A DNA stretch of 12,850 nucleotides, taken from Pseudomonadales bacterium. Lineage in GTDB: Bacteria > Pseudomonadota > Gammaproteobacteria > Pseudomonadales > Azotimanducaceae. Location: positions 1 to 12,850 of the forward strand of contig JAQWQN010000148.1 in the NCBI GenBank assembly GCA_029244465.1. The letters run 5' to 3'. Positions within the stretch are counted from its first letter, which is position 1, and the number at the start of each line of letters is the position of its first letter. The position numbers and the translations under genes are program-made. Shown here one piece after another: positions 6,282-12,850 of this stretch. The notes under the pieces were generated by a model. That model did no database searches and was not told where the DNA came from. It was given only the letters and a program-made list of their open reading frames with translations.

Positions 6282-7532
6282 TTATGCCTTTGGGTGTACC
6301 TTAACCATCATCTTCGAGTAGCCGTTAACGAAGTTTGATCGCACCCTTTCTGGTGGCTCCAGCACCTCGACACGATCCCAGCGCGCGAGAATCTCCTCCC
6401 AGAGAATCTTCAGCTGTAGCTCTGCCAGACGCATCCCAAGACAACGGTGAATTCCGAAACCGAAGGACAGGTGTTGGCGTACATTCTTGCGCTCAATATC
6501 AAGATCATTTGGGTTTTCAAACGCTTCCTCATCGCGGTTACCTGCGTAGTACCACATAACTACCTTGTCACCTTTACGGATCTGCTTGCCAGCAAGCTCA
6601 TAGTCAACATGGGCGGTTCTACGCATATGCGATAGCGGCGTTTGCCAACGAATGACCTCGGAGATGGCGCTACCCAGGAGCTTCGGATTCGCCTTGAGCT
6701 TGGCGAGCTGTTCAGGAAATTGATGGAACGCATTGATACTGCCGCTCATGCTGTTGCGCGTTGTATCGTTACCACCAACAATCAAGAGCAGCAAGGTACC
6801 CAGAAGTTCATGATCACTTTGATCCGTTGTCTCTGGATCATTCGCCAGCATGGTCAGTAAATCAAAGTTACTCCCACCACGGCGTTCTTCGCGAAGCGCC
6901 TTGAAACACGCCAAACACTCCATCAACTCTTTGATCCGGCCCGTTTGTCCGTCGACCAAAATTGGCGAGTCGGTTTCTGCTGTCGTGACATCTGACCAGC
7001 GCGTCAGTTTACGGCGATCTTCAAATGGGAAATCAAACAAGGTCGCCAACATTTGCGTGGTCAACTCGATGGCTACTTTGTCCACCCAGTCGAAGGGTTC
7101 ATTTGCCGGCACACTATCGAGGGTCTCCTGCGCCCGCTGGCGGATTAGTTTGTCAAAATTCATCAGGCTATCTGGCTTAACGATGCCACTGACGGATTTT
7201 CGTTGCGGTCCATGGTCTGGCTGATCCATGGTGATAAAACTGGCGAGGAAGAATTCACTATCTGCATCGCCAACGATTTCATCATCAACGGTAATACCGC
7301 CGAGATAGGCACTCGACGAGAAGGCGTCATTATTCGTGTCGACTTCCTGAATATCTTTGTACCGCGTTACGGACCAGTACGGTCCGTAAGAACTGTCTTC
7401 ACAATAGTGCACAGGATCATTGGCCCTGAGTTCTGCGAACAACGGCAATATTTCCTGATCTGCAAATCGTTGCGGATCCGCTGGATGCAGGTTTTCAGAG
7501 AGATTTATCGCTTCGCTCATGATGACGCCCAT
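6282..7532 (-). CDS. CYP153-like cytochrome P450 (alkane terminal-hydroxylase type)
   Basis: 416 residues. Strong resemblance to CYP153 alkane hydroxylases as I know them: DPVHYC...GPYWSVTRYKDI (39-61), IELTTQMLATLFDFPFEDRR (155-174), LTRWSDVTTA (176-185), IVGGNDTTRNSMSG as the I-helix (251-264), SEVIRWQTPLSHMRRTA with ExxR 292-295, and the haem loop HLSFGFGIHRCLG with Cys364. CYP153 enzymes hydroxylate the terminal carbon of medium-chain alkanes or related chains, using a ferredoxin and reductase absent here. Start is either ATG 7532 or ATG 7520 (second Met, residue 5); neither has a clear ribosome site, and an in-frame TAG lies just upstream. It follows the SDR gene on the same strand with a 57-base gap, a likely two-gene operon in which the SDR could handle an alcohol or related product (inference). 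Confidence 0.92.
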   Translation of the reverse strand: MGVIMSEAINLSENLHPADPQRFADQEILPLFAELRANDPVHYCEDSSYGPYWSVTRYKDIQEVDTNNDAFSSSAYLGGITVDDEIVGDADSEFFLASFITMDQPDHGPQRKSVSGIVKPDSLMNFDKLIRQRAQETLDSVPANEPFDWVDKVAIELTTQMLATLFDFPFEDRRKLTRWSDVTTAETDSPILVDGQTGRIKELMECLACFKALREERRGGSNFDLLTMLANDPETTDQSDHELLGTLLLLIVGGNDTTRNSMSGSINAFHQFPEQLAKLKANPKLLGSAISEVIRWQTPLSHMRRTAHVDYELAGKQIRKGDKVVMWYYAGNRDEEAFENPNDLDIERKNVRQHLSFGFGIHRCLGMRLAELQLKILWEEILARWDRVEVLEPPERVRSNFVNGYSKMMVKVHPKA

Positions 7533-7589
7533 GTCTGCTATAGAGTTAATCTAACACCGTACTCCTGGCTGACAAGCAATACGAGCCGC

Positions 7590-8378
7590 CTAAACGACAG
7601 GGGACATCCCACCATCGACATTCACCGCCGTACCCGTCACGTACCTGGCACCGTCCGAACACAAGAAAGCGATAACGTCTCCCGCCTCACTCGCATCACC
7701 GACGCGGCCCATCGGAATCATGCTGTTAAAAACAGCGTAATGCTCATCGAGGGTCAGGTTTGGGTTTTCCGTATGCGCTTTTTCAAACCGCCTTTCATGC
7801 TGGCGGCTGCGGAGAAAACCGACACAAACCGTGTTCACTCGAACGCCAGCGGCTGCAAATTCGGTCGCCCAGGTTTTGGTCAGCGATATGCCCGCTGCGC
7901 GAGACATAGCAGTCGGCTGTGATGCTCGACCAGGCGCCTTGCCTCCGGGCGTCGTGGTATTACAAATCGCGCCGCCTTGCTGTTGCAGGTATGGCAGTGC
8001 ATAACGCGTACAGTAGATCGCACCCTTAACCTTCAATGTGAAATCATCATCAAATTGATCATTGGTCATATCTTCAAAACGAGCAGCAGAAGAAGTGCCT
8101 GCATTATTAACAAGTATGTCCACCCGACCCCATGCGGCAACGACCGTGTTTACCATCGCCTCACAAGCACTTTCATCGCGTACATCGGTCGCAACAGCGA
8201 TAACCTCATTGCCCGTCGCACTGTTGATTTCCGCTGCAACTCGGTCCAGATCTGCTTGTGTTCGCGATACTAAGGCTACCTTTGCCCCTTCGGCAGAAAG
8301 TCTTTCTGCAGCCGCCCTACCAATGCCCTCACTACCGCCAGTGACAATCGCCACCTTGTCCTTAACCCCTATATCCAT
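7590..8378 (-). CDS. SDR-fold protein with a substituted catalytic tetrad
   Basis: 262 residues, the length of a classical short-chain dehydrogenase/reductase. The nucleotide-binding part is intact: TGGSEGIG (13-20), DVRDE (65-69) and NNAG (91-94), and the C-terminal GTAVNVDGGMSPVV is typical. The catalytic positions are not: the Asn position reads Lys116 (TLKVKG), the Ser position Thr143 (NTTTPGG), and the YxxxK pair reads Thr156-A-M-S-Arg160. The fold and NAD(P) binding are expected, but normal Tyr/Lys acid-base chemistry is not. The frame is intact, so it is not a decayed gene. I recall related SDR-like sequences with PT-xx-SRAAG, so this may be a subfamily. Start ATG 8378 has GGGA about nine bases upstream. 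It precedes the CYP153-like gene on the same strand. Confidence 0.9.
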   Translation of the reverse strand: MDIGVKDKVAIVTGGSEGIGRAAAERLSAEGAKVALVSRTQADLDRVAAEINSATGNEVIAVATDVRDESACEAMVNTVVAAWGRVDILVNNAGTSSAARFEDMTNDQFDDDFTLKVKGAIYCTRYALPYLQQQGGAICNTTTPGGKAPGRASQPTAMSRAAGISLTKTWATEFAAAGVRVNTVCVGFLRSRQHERRFEKAHTENPNLTLDEHYAVFNSMIPMGRVGDASEAGDVIAFLCSDGARYVTGTAVNVDGGMSPVV

Positions 8379-8517
8379 GCTGATTTTCCCATATTAGAAA
8401 CCTGAGTCTACTCGCAGCCAAGTCGCCGGCTCAATCAAAAAAAACGACCTAACTCGACTTCTCCAATGCTAGAGATGGAATAAACGGCCATACAAGCGGC
8501 CTTCTTCAACACGGCCC

Positions 8518-8536
8518 GCGTCTGGTTTGCAGACGC
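8518..8536. repeat. Perfect inverted repeat 7-5-7
   Basis: GCGTCTG-GTTTG-CAGACGC, about 165 bases before the retropepsin-like gene and 140 bases before the SDR start on the other strand. There is no adjacent T-run, so a terminator is unlikely; it could be an operator or a small RNA hairpin. Confidence 0.4.
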
Positions 8537-8688
8537 TGCGCCAAACTTTACACTAATCACAATCGGCGCTGCTCTCGCATCACCAAAATCGGCCAGTCTG
8601 TAAAGCGGCCGTTGCAAGTTACGCGAACCGCAGCTCGCCAATACAATCGTTATCTGCCGAGGCAGGCGTACTTAGGACCAACTGACTG

Positions 8689-8694
8689 TACAAT
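8689..8694 (+). promoter_or_regulatory. -10-like TACAAT, suggesting a leaderless start at 8701
   Basis: TACAAT ends six bases before ATG 8701, so transcription would begin at about the A of the ATG. No usable Shine-Dalgarno lies at normal spacing (AAAGG abuts the ATG directly). The -35 region is poor. Confidence 0.3.
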
Positions 8695-8700
8695 CAAAGG

Positions 8701-9729
8701 ATGTCACGAACTGTCCTAGTCATCGCCTGGCTTGTCTCTCTAGTGCTCGCCACCTACGCGGGCATGAGATATGAGCAACAAAACGCTCCCTCCGCATCGG
8801 GCCAAACTGATATCAAACCCGCATCTGCTGCAACAACGCCTTCCGTATCAGGGAAAACTACGCAGAACGAAAACCGGTCTGTTAGATCTAAGCAGGCCCC
8901 AACACAAGATCCGATCCAAATACTCATCGACCGTGGACGCCACTTCGCGGCCATCGCACAAATCCTAACGGTTCTCTCTGAAACGCCGGTCAACTTCGAT
9001 CTACGTTTCTTATTGGCGAGCCTATACGATCAGACGCATCAGTTTGACGAAGCTATTTCGGAACTACTCACGATTCGATCGTTGTCTCTCGATGACGAAG
9101 ACCTGAGTCGTGCGCGACGAAAGATTGACCAAATCGCACGCAGCGCCGATCAGCGATTTAGTTCACGCCGCGTAAGCAACGAAGCCATCGCCTTTTTTGA
9201 ACGACAAACCGTGCGGGAACCCAGCTATGACCTGCACCGCTATTTGCTTGCCAAATGGTTGCTGAGCTCTGGGGCCACTAGCAGCGCTGAACGCCTCATC
9301 AAAGAGTTGGGTTTGACCGGGATCACGAACCACGAAAGAGAGGCGTTGCAACAGAAATTGACGCAACTCAGGTCGACCTTACCCATCCGCCGCGAAGGCC
9401 GCGCTATGTATACCGACGTCGAGATCACAACACCGACAGGCACGACCACACTCACACTCCTCGTTGATACAGGGGCAACGCTGACGGCCATCTCGCAGCT
9501 GCAATTACGAGAACTGGGCGCAACACGCACGCGTCACCGCGTCCAGGCAGAAACCGCGAATGGGGTAGTTGATGTGGCAGTCTACGAATTGCAATCGATA
9601 TCGGCCGGTCCACTCACCCTGGATCACTTTTTGGTAGGCGCGCTCGCCGATCTGCCAGACCGGGTCGACGGCCTCCTCGGTTTAGACTTTCTAGATCAGC
9701 TCCCGGTACCTATAGTAAACACTCAATAA
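8701..9729 (+). CDS. Membrane-anchored retropepsin-like aspartic protease with helical-repeat region
   Basis: 342 residues in three parts. Residues 4-20 are a hydrophobic segment after MSRT, likely a signal anchor placing the rest in the periplasm. Residues 21-70 are a polar, low-complexity linker. Residues 72-225 are helical and TPR-like (LLASLYDQTHQFDEAISELL, 104-123). Residues 235-342 form a retroviral-type aspartic protease domain with LLVDTGAT (253-260, catalytic Asp256) and the second signature VDGLLGLDFLD (322-332). Such single-domain proteases work as dimers, so one Asp per chain is normal. The target is unknown. The ATG lacks a spaced ribosome site (see the TACAAT entry). The Tat flavoprotein gene follows after 13 bases, so they are probably co-transcribed, and both products act outside the cytoplasm. 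Confidence 0.85.
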   Translation: MSRTVLVIAWLVSLVLATYAGMRYEQQNAPSASGQTDIKPASAATTPSVSGKTTQNENRSVRSKQAPTQDPIQILIDRGRHFAAIAQILTVLSETPVNFDLRFLLASLYDQTHQFDEAISELLTIRSLSLDDEDLSRARRKIDQIARSADQRFSSRRVSNEAIAFFERQTVREPSYDLHRYLLAKWLLSSGATSSAERLIKELGLTGITNHEREALQQKLTQLRSTLPIRREGRAMYTDVEITTPTGTTTLTLLVDTGATLTAISQLQLRELGATRTRHRVQAETANGVVDVAVYELQSISAGPLTLDHFLVGALADLPDRVDGLLGLDFLDQLPVPIVNTQ

Positions 9730-9742
9730 GTCGGAGAGCGAA

Positions 9743-11620
9743 ATGGCTAACGACCGCGCCCTGGGTCTACACACAAATATCAATCGCCGTGACTTTATTC
9801 AAGCCTCGGCACTGGGGACGGGTGCGTTTTTAGCAGCACCCTCACGAGCAAATATCGCGAAAAACTACCCGCCTATGAAAACGGGACTGCGCGGCAGTCA
9901 CGTTGGTTCTTTTGAAAATGCCCATGCCCTCGTCACCGGACAAGACTTGTTAACAGGTGCCTCAAACGCTAACGAAGAGTACGATCTCATCGTCGTCGGC
10001 GCTGGCATTAGCGGCCTGAGTGCGGCGTATTTTTACCGCCAGGAACATCCAGACGCTCGAATTCTGATTCTAGATAACCACGACGATTTCGGCGGACATG
10101 CCAAACGCAACGAGTTCAACGTCGACGGCAAGTCACTCATCGGTTACGGCGGCAGTCAGAGTTTGGAGTCGCCAGCAGATTACAGCACAGTAGCGAAAAA
10201 GCTCCTGGCTGAGCTCTCTGTAGATACCGACTGTTTCTATGACGCTTTCGACCAGAGCTTTTACAAACGTCACAAGCTCACCAGCGGTGTTTACTTTGAC
10301 AAAGAAACCTACGGCCGCGAAGGGTTTGTCGCCGCCCCGTTCATGCTTGATGCACCGTTAATGGGGTTTGATCGCAGCGCACAGGATCCGCAAGCAGTGA
10401 TCGAGAAAATGCCACTTTCCGATGCCTCTAAACGCGAACTCATCAGTCTTGTTAATGAGCCTGAAGACAAGTTAGGAGAGACCGGAATCACAGACGTTCC
10501 TGACTATCTAACCCATAAAAGTTACGACGCCTTCATCACTGACGACGTCGGCATCCAGTCACAAGAACTCATCGAGCTTCTGCGTCGCTACTCGACCGGT
10601 TACTTCGGTGGCGGCACAGACCAAACCCCCGCACTGTATGCACTTAGTTTTGGCCTTCCCGGAATAAAAAAAACCGGTACCTGGGGTGCACAGTGGCTCA
10701 AAACCAACGCCAGCAGGCTGGTCGAACCCTATATATTTCACTTTCCGGATGGCAACGCGAGCGTAGCGCGACTGCTCGTCCGCTCACTCATTCCGGAATT
10801 CGGTAGTGCACGCGCACCCAGTGACGTACTGCTGAAACACTTCAACTATGACCTCCTCGACAACCGAAACCATGCGGTACGGATCCGCCTGCAAAGCACA
10901 GCAGTTCGGGTTAGCAATATCGATTCAGGTGTCGAAGTCTTTTACCGAACTGCAGGGCAGACCCATCGAGTCTCTGGCAAGAAATCGATTTTAGCCTGTT
11001 ACAACACTATGGTGCCGTTTCTTTGCCCCGACCTGCCGCGAGGACAAAGAGCAGCGCTCAGCGAACTCGTCAAGATACCATTGGTCTATACCAATGTCGT
11101 TCTACGCAACTGGCGAGCTTTGAAAAAAGCACACGCGGGATTTGTCTACACGCCCTCTGCCTTCCACTCATACTTCATGCTGGACTTTCCTGTCAGCTTC
11201 CCTGGCTATCACTTCTCTGAATCTCCAGATGACCCCGTGGTTTTACATTTTTCAGAAGCCCTCATAGAACCAGGTCTACCGCCAAAAGCTCAATCTCGCG
11301 CAGGTCGTGGCCGCTTGCTCGCGACACCATTTGCAACGATTGAACGTGACATTCGGCAGACGTTGGCCGGCACGTTAGGCGAGTACGACTTCGACCCGGG
11401 TCGTGACATCGCCGCGATCACGGTCAATCGATGGCCGCATGGCTACGCCTATACCTACAACCCTCTATTTGATCCCGAATACGATCAAGGGGAAGCACCG
11501 CACGAACGCGGCAGAATGCGTTTTGGTAACATCGCGATCGCCAACTCTGACGCCGGAGCACGTGCGTATTTGGACGAAGCCATCGACCAGGCCCACCGTG
11601 CCGTCTCGGAGGTCGCGTGA
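9743..11620 (+). CDS. Tat-exported FAD-dependent amine oxidoreductase, spermidine dehydrogenase-like
   Basis: 625 residues. The N-terminus carries a twin-arginine signal, RRDFIQAS (15-22), followed by a mild hydrophobic stretch ending AAPSRA, so the folded flavoprotein is probably exported to the periplasm. The FAD-binding Rossmann motif is VVGAGISGLSAAYFYR (84-99), with an acidic end at the second strand (LILDNHDDFGGHAKRNEF, 108-125). The block YPPMKTGLRGSHVGSFENAH, the region after the signal, and the C-terminal RWPHGYAYTYNPLFDP and IANSDAGARAYLDEAIDQAH match the bacterial spermidine dehydrogenase (SpdH) type as I know it. SpdH oxidises spermidine using an electron acceptor; the substrate here may differ. 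GGAG sits six bases before ATG. The gene overlaps the next by one base. No break is seen. Confidence 0.87.
   Translation: MANDRALGLHTNINRRDFIQASALGTGAFLAAPSRANIAKNYPPMKTGLRGSHVGSFENAHALVTGQDLLTGASNANEEYDLIVVGAGISGLSAAYFYRQEHPDARILILDNHDDFGGHAKRNEFNVDGKSLIGYGGSQSLESPADYSTVAKKLLAELSVDTDCFYDAFDQSFYKRHKLTSGVYFDKETYGREGFVAAPFMLDAPLMGFDRSAQDPQAVIEKMPLSDASKRELISLVNEPEDKLGETGITDVPDYLTHKSYDAFITDDVGIQSQELIELLRRYSTGYFGGGTDQTPALYALSFGLPGIKKTGTWGAQWLKTNASRLVEPYIFHFPDGNASVARLLVRSLIPEFGSARAPSDVLLKHFNYDLLDNRNHAVRIRLQSTAVRVSNIDSGVEVFYRTAGQTHRVSGKKSILACYNTMVPFLCPDLPRGQRAALSELVKIPLVYTNVVLRNWRALKKAHAGFVYTPSAFHSYFMLDFPVSFPGYHFSESPDDPVVLHFSEALIEPGLPPKAQSRAGRGRLLATPFATIERDIRQTLAGTLGEYDFDPGRDIAAITVNRWPHGYAYTYNPLFDPEYDQGEAPHERGRMRFGNIAIANSDAGARAYLDEAIDQAHRAVSEVA
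11608..11612 (+). promoter_or_regulatory. Shine-Dalgarno selecting ATG 11620 over GTG 11617
   Basis: GGAGG lies inside the end of the flavoprotein gene, seven bases before ATG 11620 and only four before the in-frame GTG 11617. The normal spacing favours the ATG, which overlaps the upstream TGA stop by one base. Confidence 0.65.
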
Positions 11621-12759
11621 TGAGCAACCGCAAGCCCCCTTTTCGCGCCGACCACGTTGGTAGTTTGCTACGCCCTCACACCATCAAAAAAGCACGCGAA
11701 ACAGCGGGCGCTGCCAAGCTGACGGAAGCCGGGTTTTCGACCAACGATATGTTACAGCAGGTTGAAGACGATGCGATAAAACATGCCGTCGCTCTGCAGG
11801 AAGGCGTCGGTCTACAAGCGGTAACTGACGGTGAATACCGACGCTCTTTCTGGCACTACGATTTCATGGGTGCGCTTGAGGGTCTCGATCTCGTCGAGAG
11901 ACGCGAAGCCGGTGTTCAGTTCCATGGTGTCAATTTGCGACCGATTTTTCCAACAATCACTGGAAGACTGGGTTTTCCCAAAGATCACCCGATGTTGGAC
12001 CACTTTCGCTACCTCGATTCGGTGACGACGCTAACACCAAAAATTTCAATCCCTGGACCCAGCGCCTGTCATTTTCGTACTGCACTGACTGACATAGCAC
12101 CCGTTGCCTATCAGGACCCCGAGGTCTTTTTTGACGATATCGCACAGACTTATAAGCAGGCTGTAGAGGCATTTTATGACGCGGGTTGTCGCTACTTGCA
12201 GATGGACGACATATTTTTTGCCTATCTTTGCGATCCCACCCAACGGGCCGAAAAAGCTAAGCAGGGACAAGACCCAGATTGGTTGATTAGCAAATATGCC
12301 GATACGATAAATCGCGCAATTATCGGTCGTCCCGACGATATGGTCATCGCCATGCATCTGTGTCGTGGTAATTTCCGTAGCACCTGGGCGGCCGATGGTG
12401 CCTACGACCCAGCCGCAGATGCCGTCTTTAATCAGACGGATGTTGACCTCTATTTCATGGAGTACGACTCCGATCGCGCCGGTGGCTTAGAGCCATTGAG
12501 GCTTTTGCCCAAAGGCAAGAAGCGTGTCCTTCCCGGCTTCGTCACGACAAAGACTCCGGAGCTTGAGTCCATTGACGATTTAAAACGCCGCTTTGACGAT
12601 GCGGCGCAATACGTCGACATCGATCAACTGGGCATCGCACCGCAGTGTGGCTTCGCTTCAACGGAAGAAGGCAACGAACTCAGTGAAGACGACCAGCGGC
12701 GCAAGCTCGAACTGGTGGTAGCCGTTGCCGAAGCAATCTGGGGTGGCGTCGATCGATGA
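11620..12759 (+). CDS. MetE-like cobalamin-independent methyltransferase (methionine synthase II core family)
   Basis: 379 residues, equal to the catalytic C-terminal barrel of MetE without its N-terminal half. FRADHVGSLLRP near the start and VTDGEYRRSFWHYDF (about 68-82) are typical of stand-alone MetE-like proteins. The zinc-binding set is complete: His246-x-Cys248 in MHLCRGNF, Glu281 in YFMEYDSDRAGG, and Cys343 in GIAPQCGFAS, matching His, Cys, Glu and Cys of E. coli MetE. It probably transfers a methyl group to a thiol, homocysteine or another; stand-alone members often have unknown methyl donors. ATG 11620 overlaps the flavoprotein stop (TGATG), and its own stop overlaps the next start (ATGA), so translation of three genes is coupled. 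No signal peptide, so unlike its neighbours it is cytoplasmic. Confidence 0.88.
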   Translation: MSNRKPPFRADHVGSLLRPHTIKKARETAGAAKLTEAGFSTNDMLQQVEDDAIKHAVALQEGVGLQAVTDGEYRRSFWHYDFMGALEGLDLVERREAGVQFHGVNLRPIFPTITGRLGFPKDHPMLDHFRYLDSVTTLTPKISIPGPSACHFRTALTDIAPVAYQDPEVFFDDIAQTYKQAVEAFYDAGCRYLQMDDIFFAYLCDPTQRAEKAKQGQDPDWLISKYADTINRAIIGRPDDMVIAMHLCRGNFRSTWAADGAYDPAADAVFNQTDVDLYFMEYDSDRAGGLEPLRLLPKGKKRVLPGFVTTKTPELESIDDLKRRFDDAAQYVDIDQLGIAPQCGFASTEEGNELSEDDQRRKLELVVAVAEAIWGGVDR

Positions 12760-12850
12760 TCCGCTTGGCGGTTATTTTGCTGGCTGCCAGTATAATTATA
12801 TTTATTGCAGCACTGACAACGTCAGCTGTTCTCGCGCCAACCCCGATCGG
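12756..12850 (+). CDS. Start of a secreted protein (signal peptide only, cut by window edge)
   Basis: ATG 12756 overlaps the upstream TGA (ATGA), and 31 codons are visible before the window ends. They read MIRLAVILLAASIIIFIAAL and then TTSAVLAPTPI: one positive residue, a long hydrophobic core, and a possible signal-peptidase site after SAVLA (residue 27) or after TSA (24). The mature protein is outside the window, so no function can be named. The overlap puts it in the same operon as the MetE-like, flavoprotein and protease genes, of which two are also exported or anchored. A single-pass membrane protein is the alternative. Confidence 0.65.
   Translation, partial: MIRLAVILLAASIIIFIAALTTSAVLAPTPI

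Larger units (their letters stand above)
8379..8700. other. 322-bp divergent intergenic region
   Basis: This lies between the SDR gene (minus) and the retropepsin-like gene (plus). It holds a perfect 7-5-7 inverted repeat (8518-8536), an A8 run (T8 on the minus strand) near 8437-8445, and a TACAAT -10-like box just before 8701. On the minus strand an open frame of 68 codons (8641-8435) starts at TTG with a lipobox-like LASC, but no ribosome site or recognised family supports it. Otherwise I see nothing firm. Confidence 0.5.

Noticed and set aside
7203..7922. 239-codon plus-strand open frame
   Set aside because: It runs antisense across the CYP153-like and SDR genes, and its product has no recognisable family features.
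1..12850. CRISPR arrays, tRNA/rRNA genes, insertion sequences, attachment sites
   Set aside because: No regularly spaced direct repeats, cloverleaf sequence, transposase or terminal repeats were seen in reading both strands by eye; a covariance-model search could still find a small RNA.

Overview
The window looks like a bacterial chromosome segment, probably proteobacterial and plausibly from a marine gammaproteobacterium. The hints are moderate GC, a Tat-exported spermidine-dehydrogenase-like flavoprotein, a CYP153-type P450 and a mix of small-molecule oxidation enzymes. This taxonomy is inference. I saw no tRNA or rRNA genes, insertion sequences or CRISPR arrays.

The most notable locus is at the left end, on the minus strand. 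A carboxymuconolactone decarboxylase/AhpD-like protein is interrupted by one in-frame TGA at exactly the position of the second cysteine of the CxxC redox motif. The reading frame continues after it into the rest of the same domain. Directly downstream of the TGA is a perfect 8-bp hairpin with a GGC loop, in the place and shape expected of a bacterial SECIS element. I read this as a selenoprotein (Cys77-x-x-Sec80, 175 aa), not as two short genes or a pseudogene. Its stop codon overlaps the start of a TauD/TfdA-family dioxygenase that runs off the window.

Layout: (1) <1-979, minus: Sec-containing CMD protein and dioxygenase. (2) 1102-2475, plus: class III PLP aminotransferase of glutamate-1-semialdehyde-aminomutase type, divergent from (1). 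(3) 2436-2870, minus: globin-like protein whose 3' end overlaps the aminotransferase. (4) 3089-5238, plus: LLM-class flavin oxidoreductase and a cytochrome P450, followed at 5298-6272 by a DUF2889 protein. (5) 6282-8378, minus: an SDR-fold protein lacking the usual catalytic residues, followed by a CYP153-like P450. (6) 8701->12850, plus: a tightly packed run of membrane-anchored retropepsin-like protein, Tat-exported FAD amine oxidase of the spermidine dehydrogenase type, MetE-like methyltransferase, and the start of a secreted protein.

As a whole this is an accessory redox/catabolic neighbourhood: two P450s, an LLM oxidoreductase, an SDR and a 2-oxoglutarate dioxygenase would suit oxidation of hydrophobic or terpenoid/alkane-like substrates. 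The Sec-CMD protein may handle peroxide or thiol redox. The shared substrate and the functional links are inference; the operon packing is seen directly.
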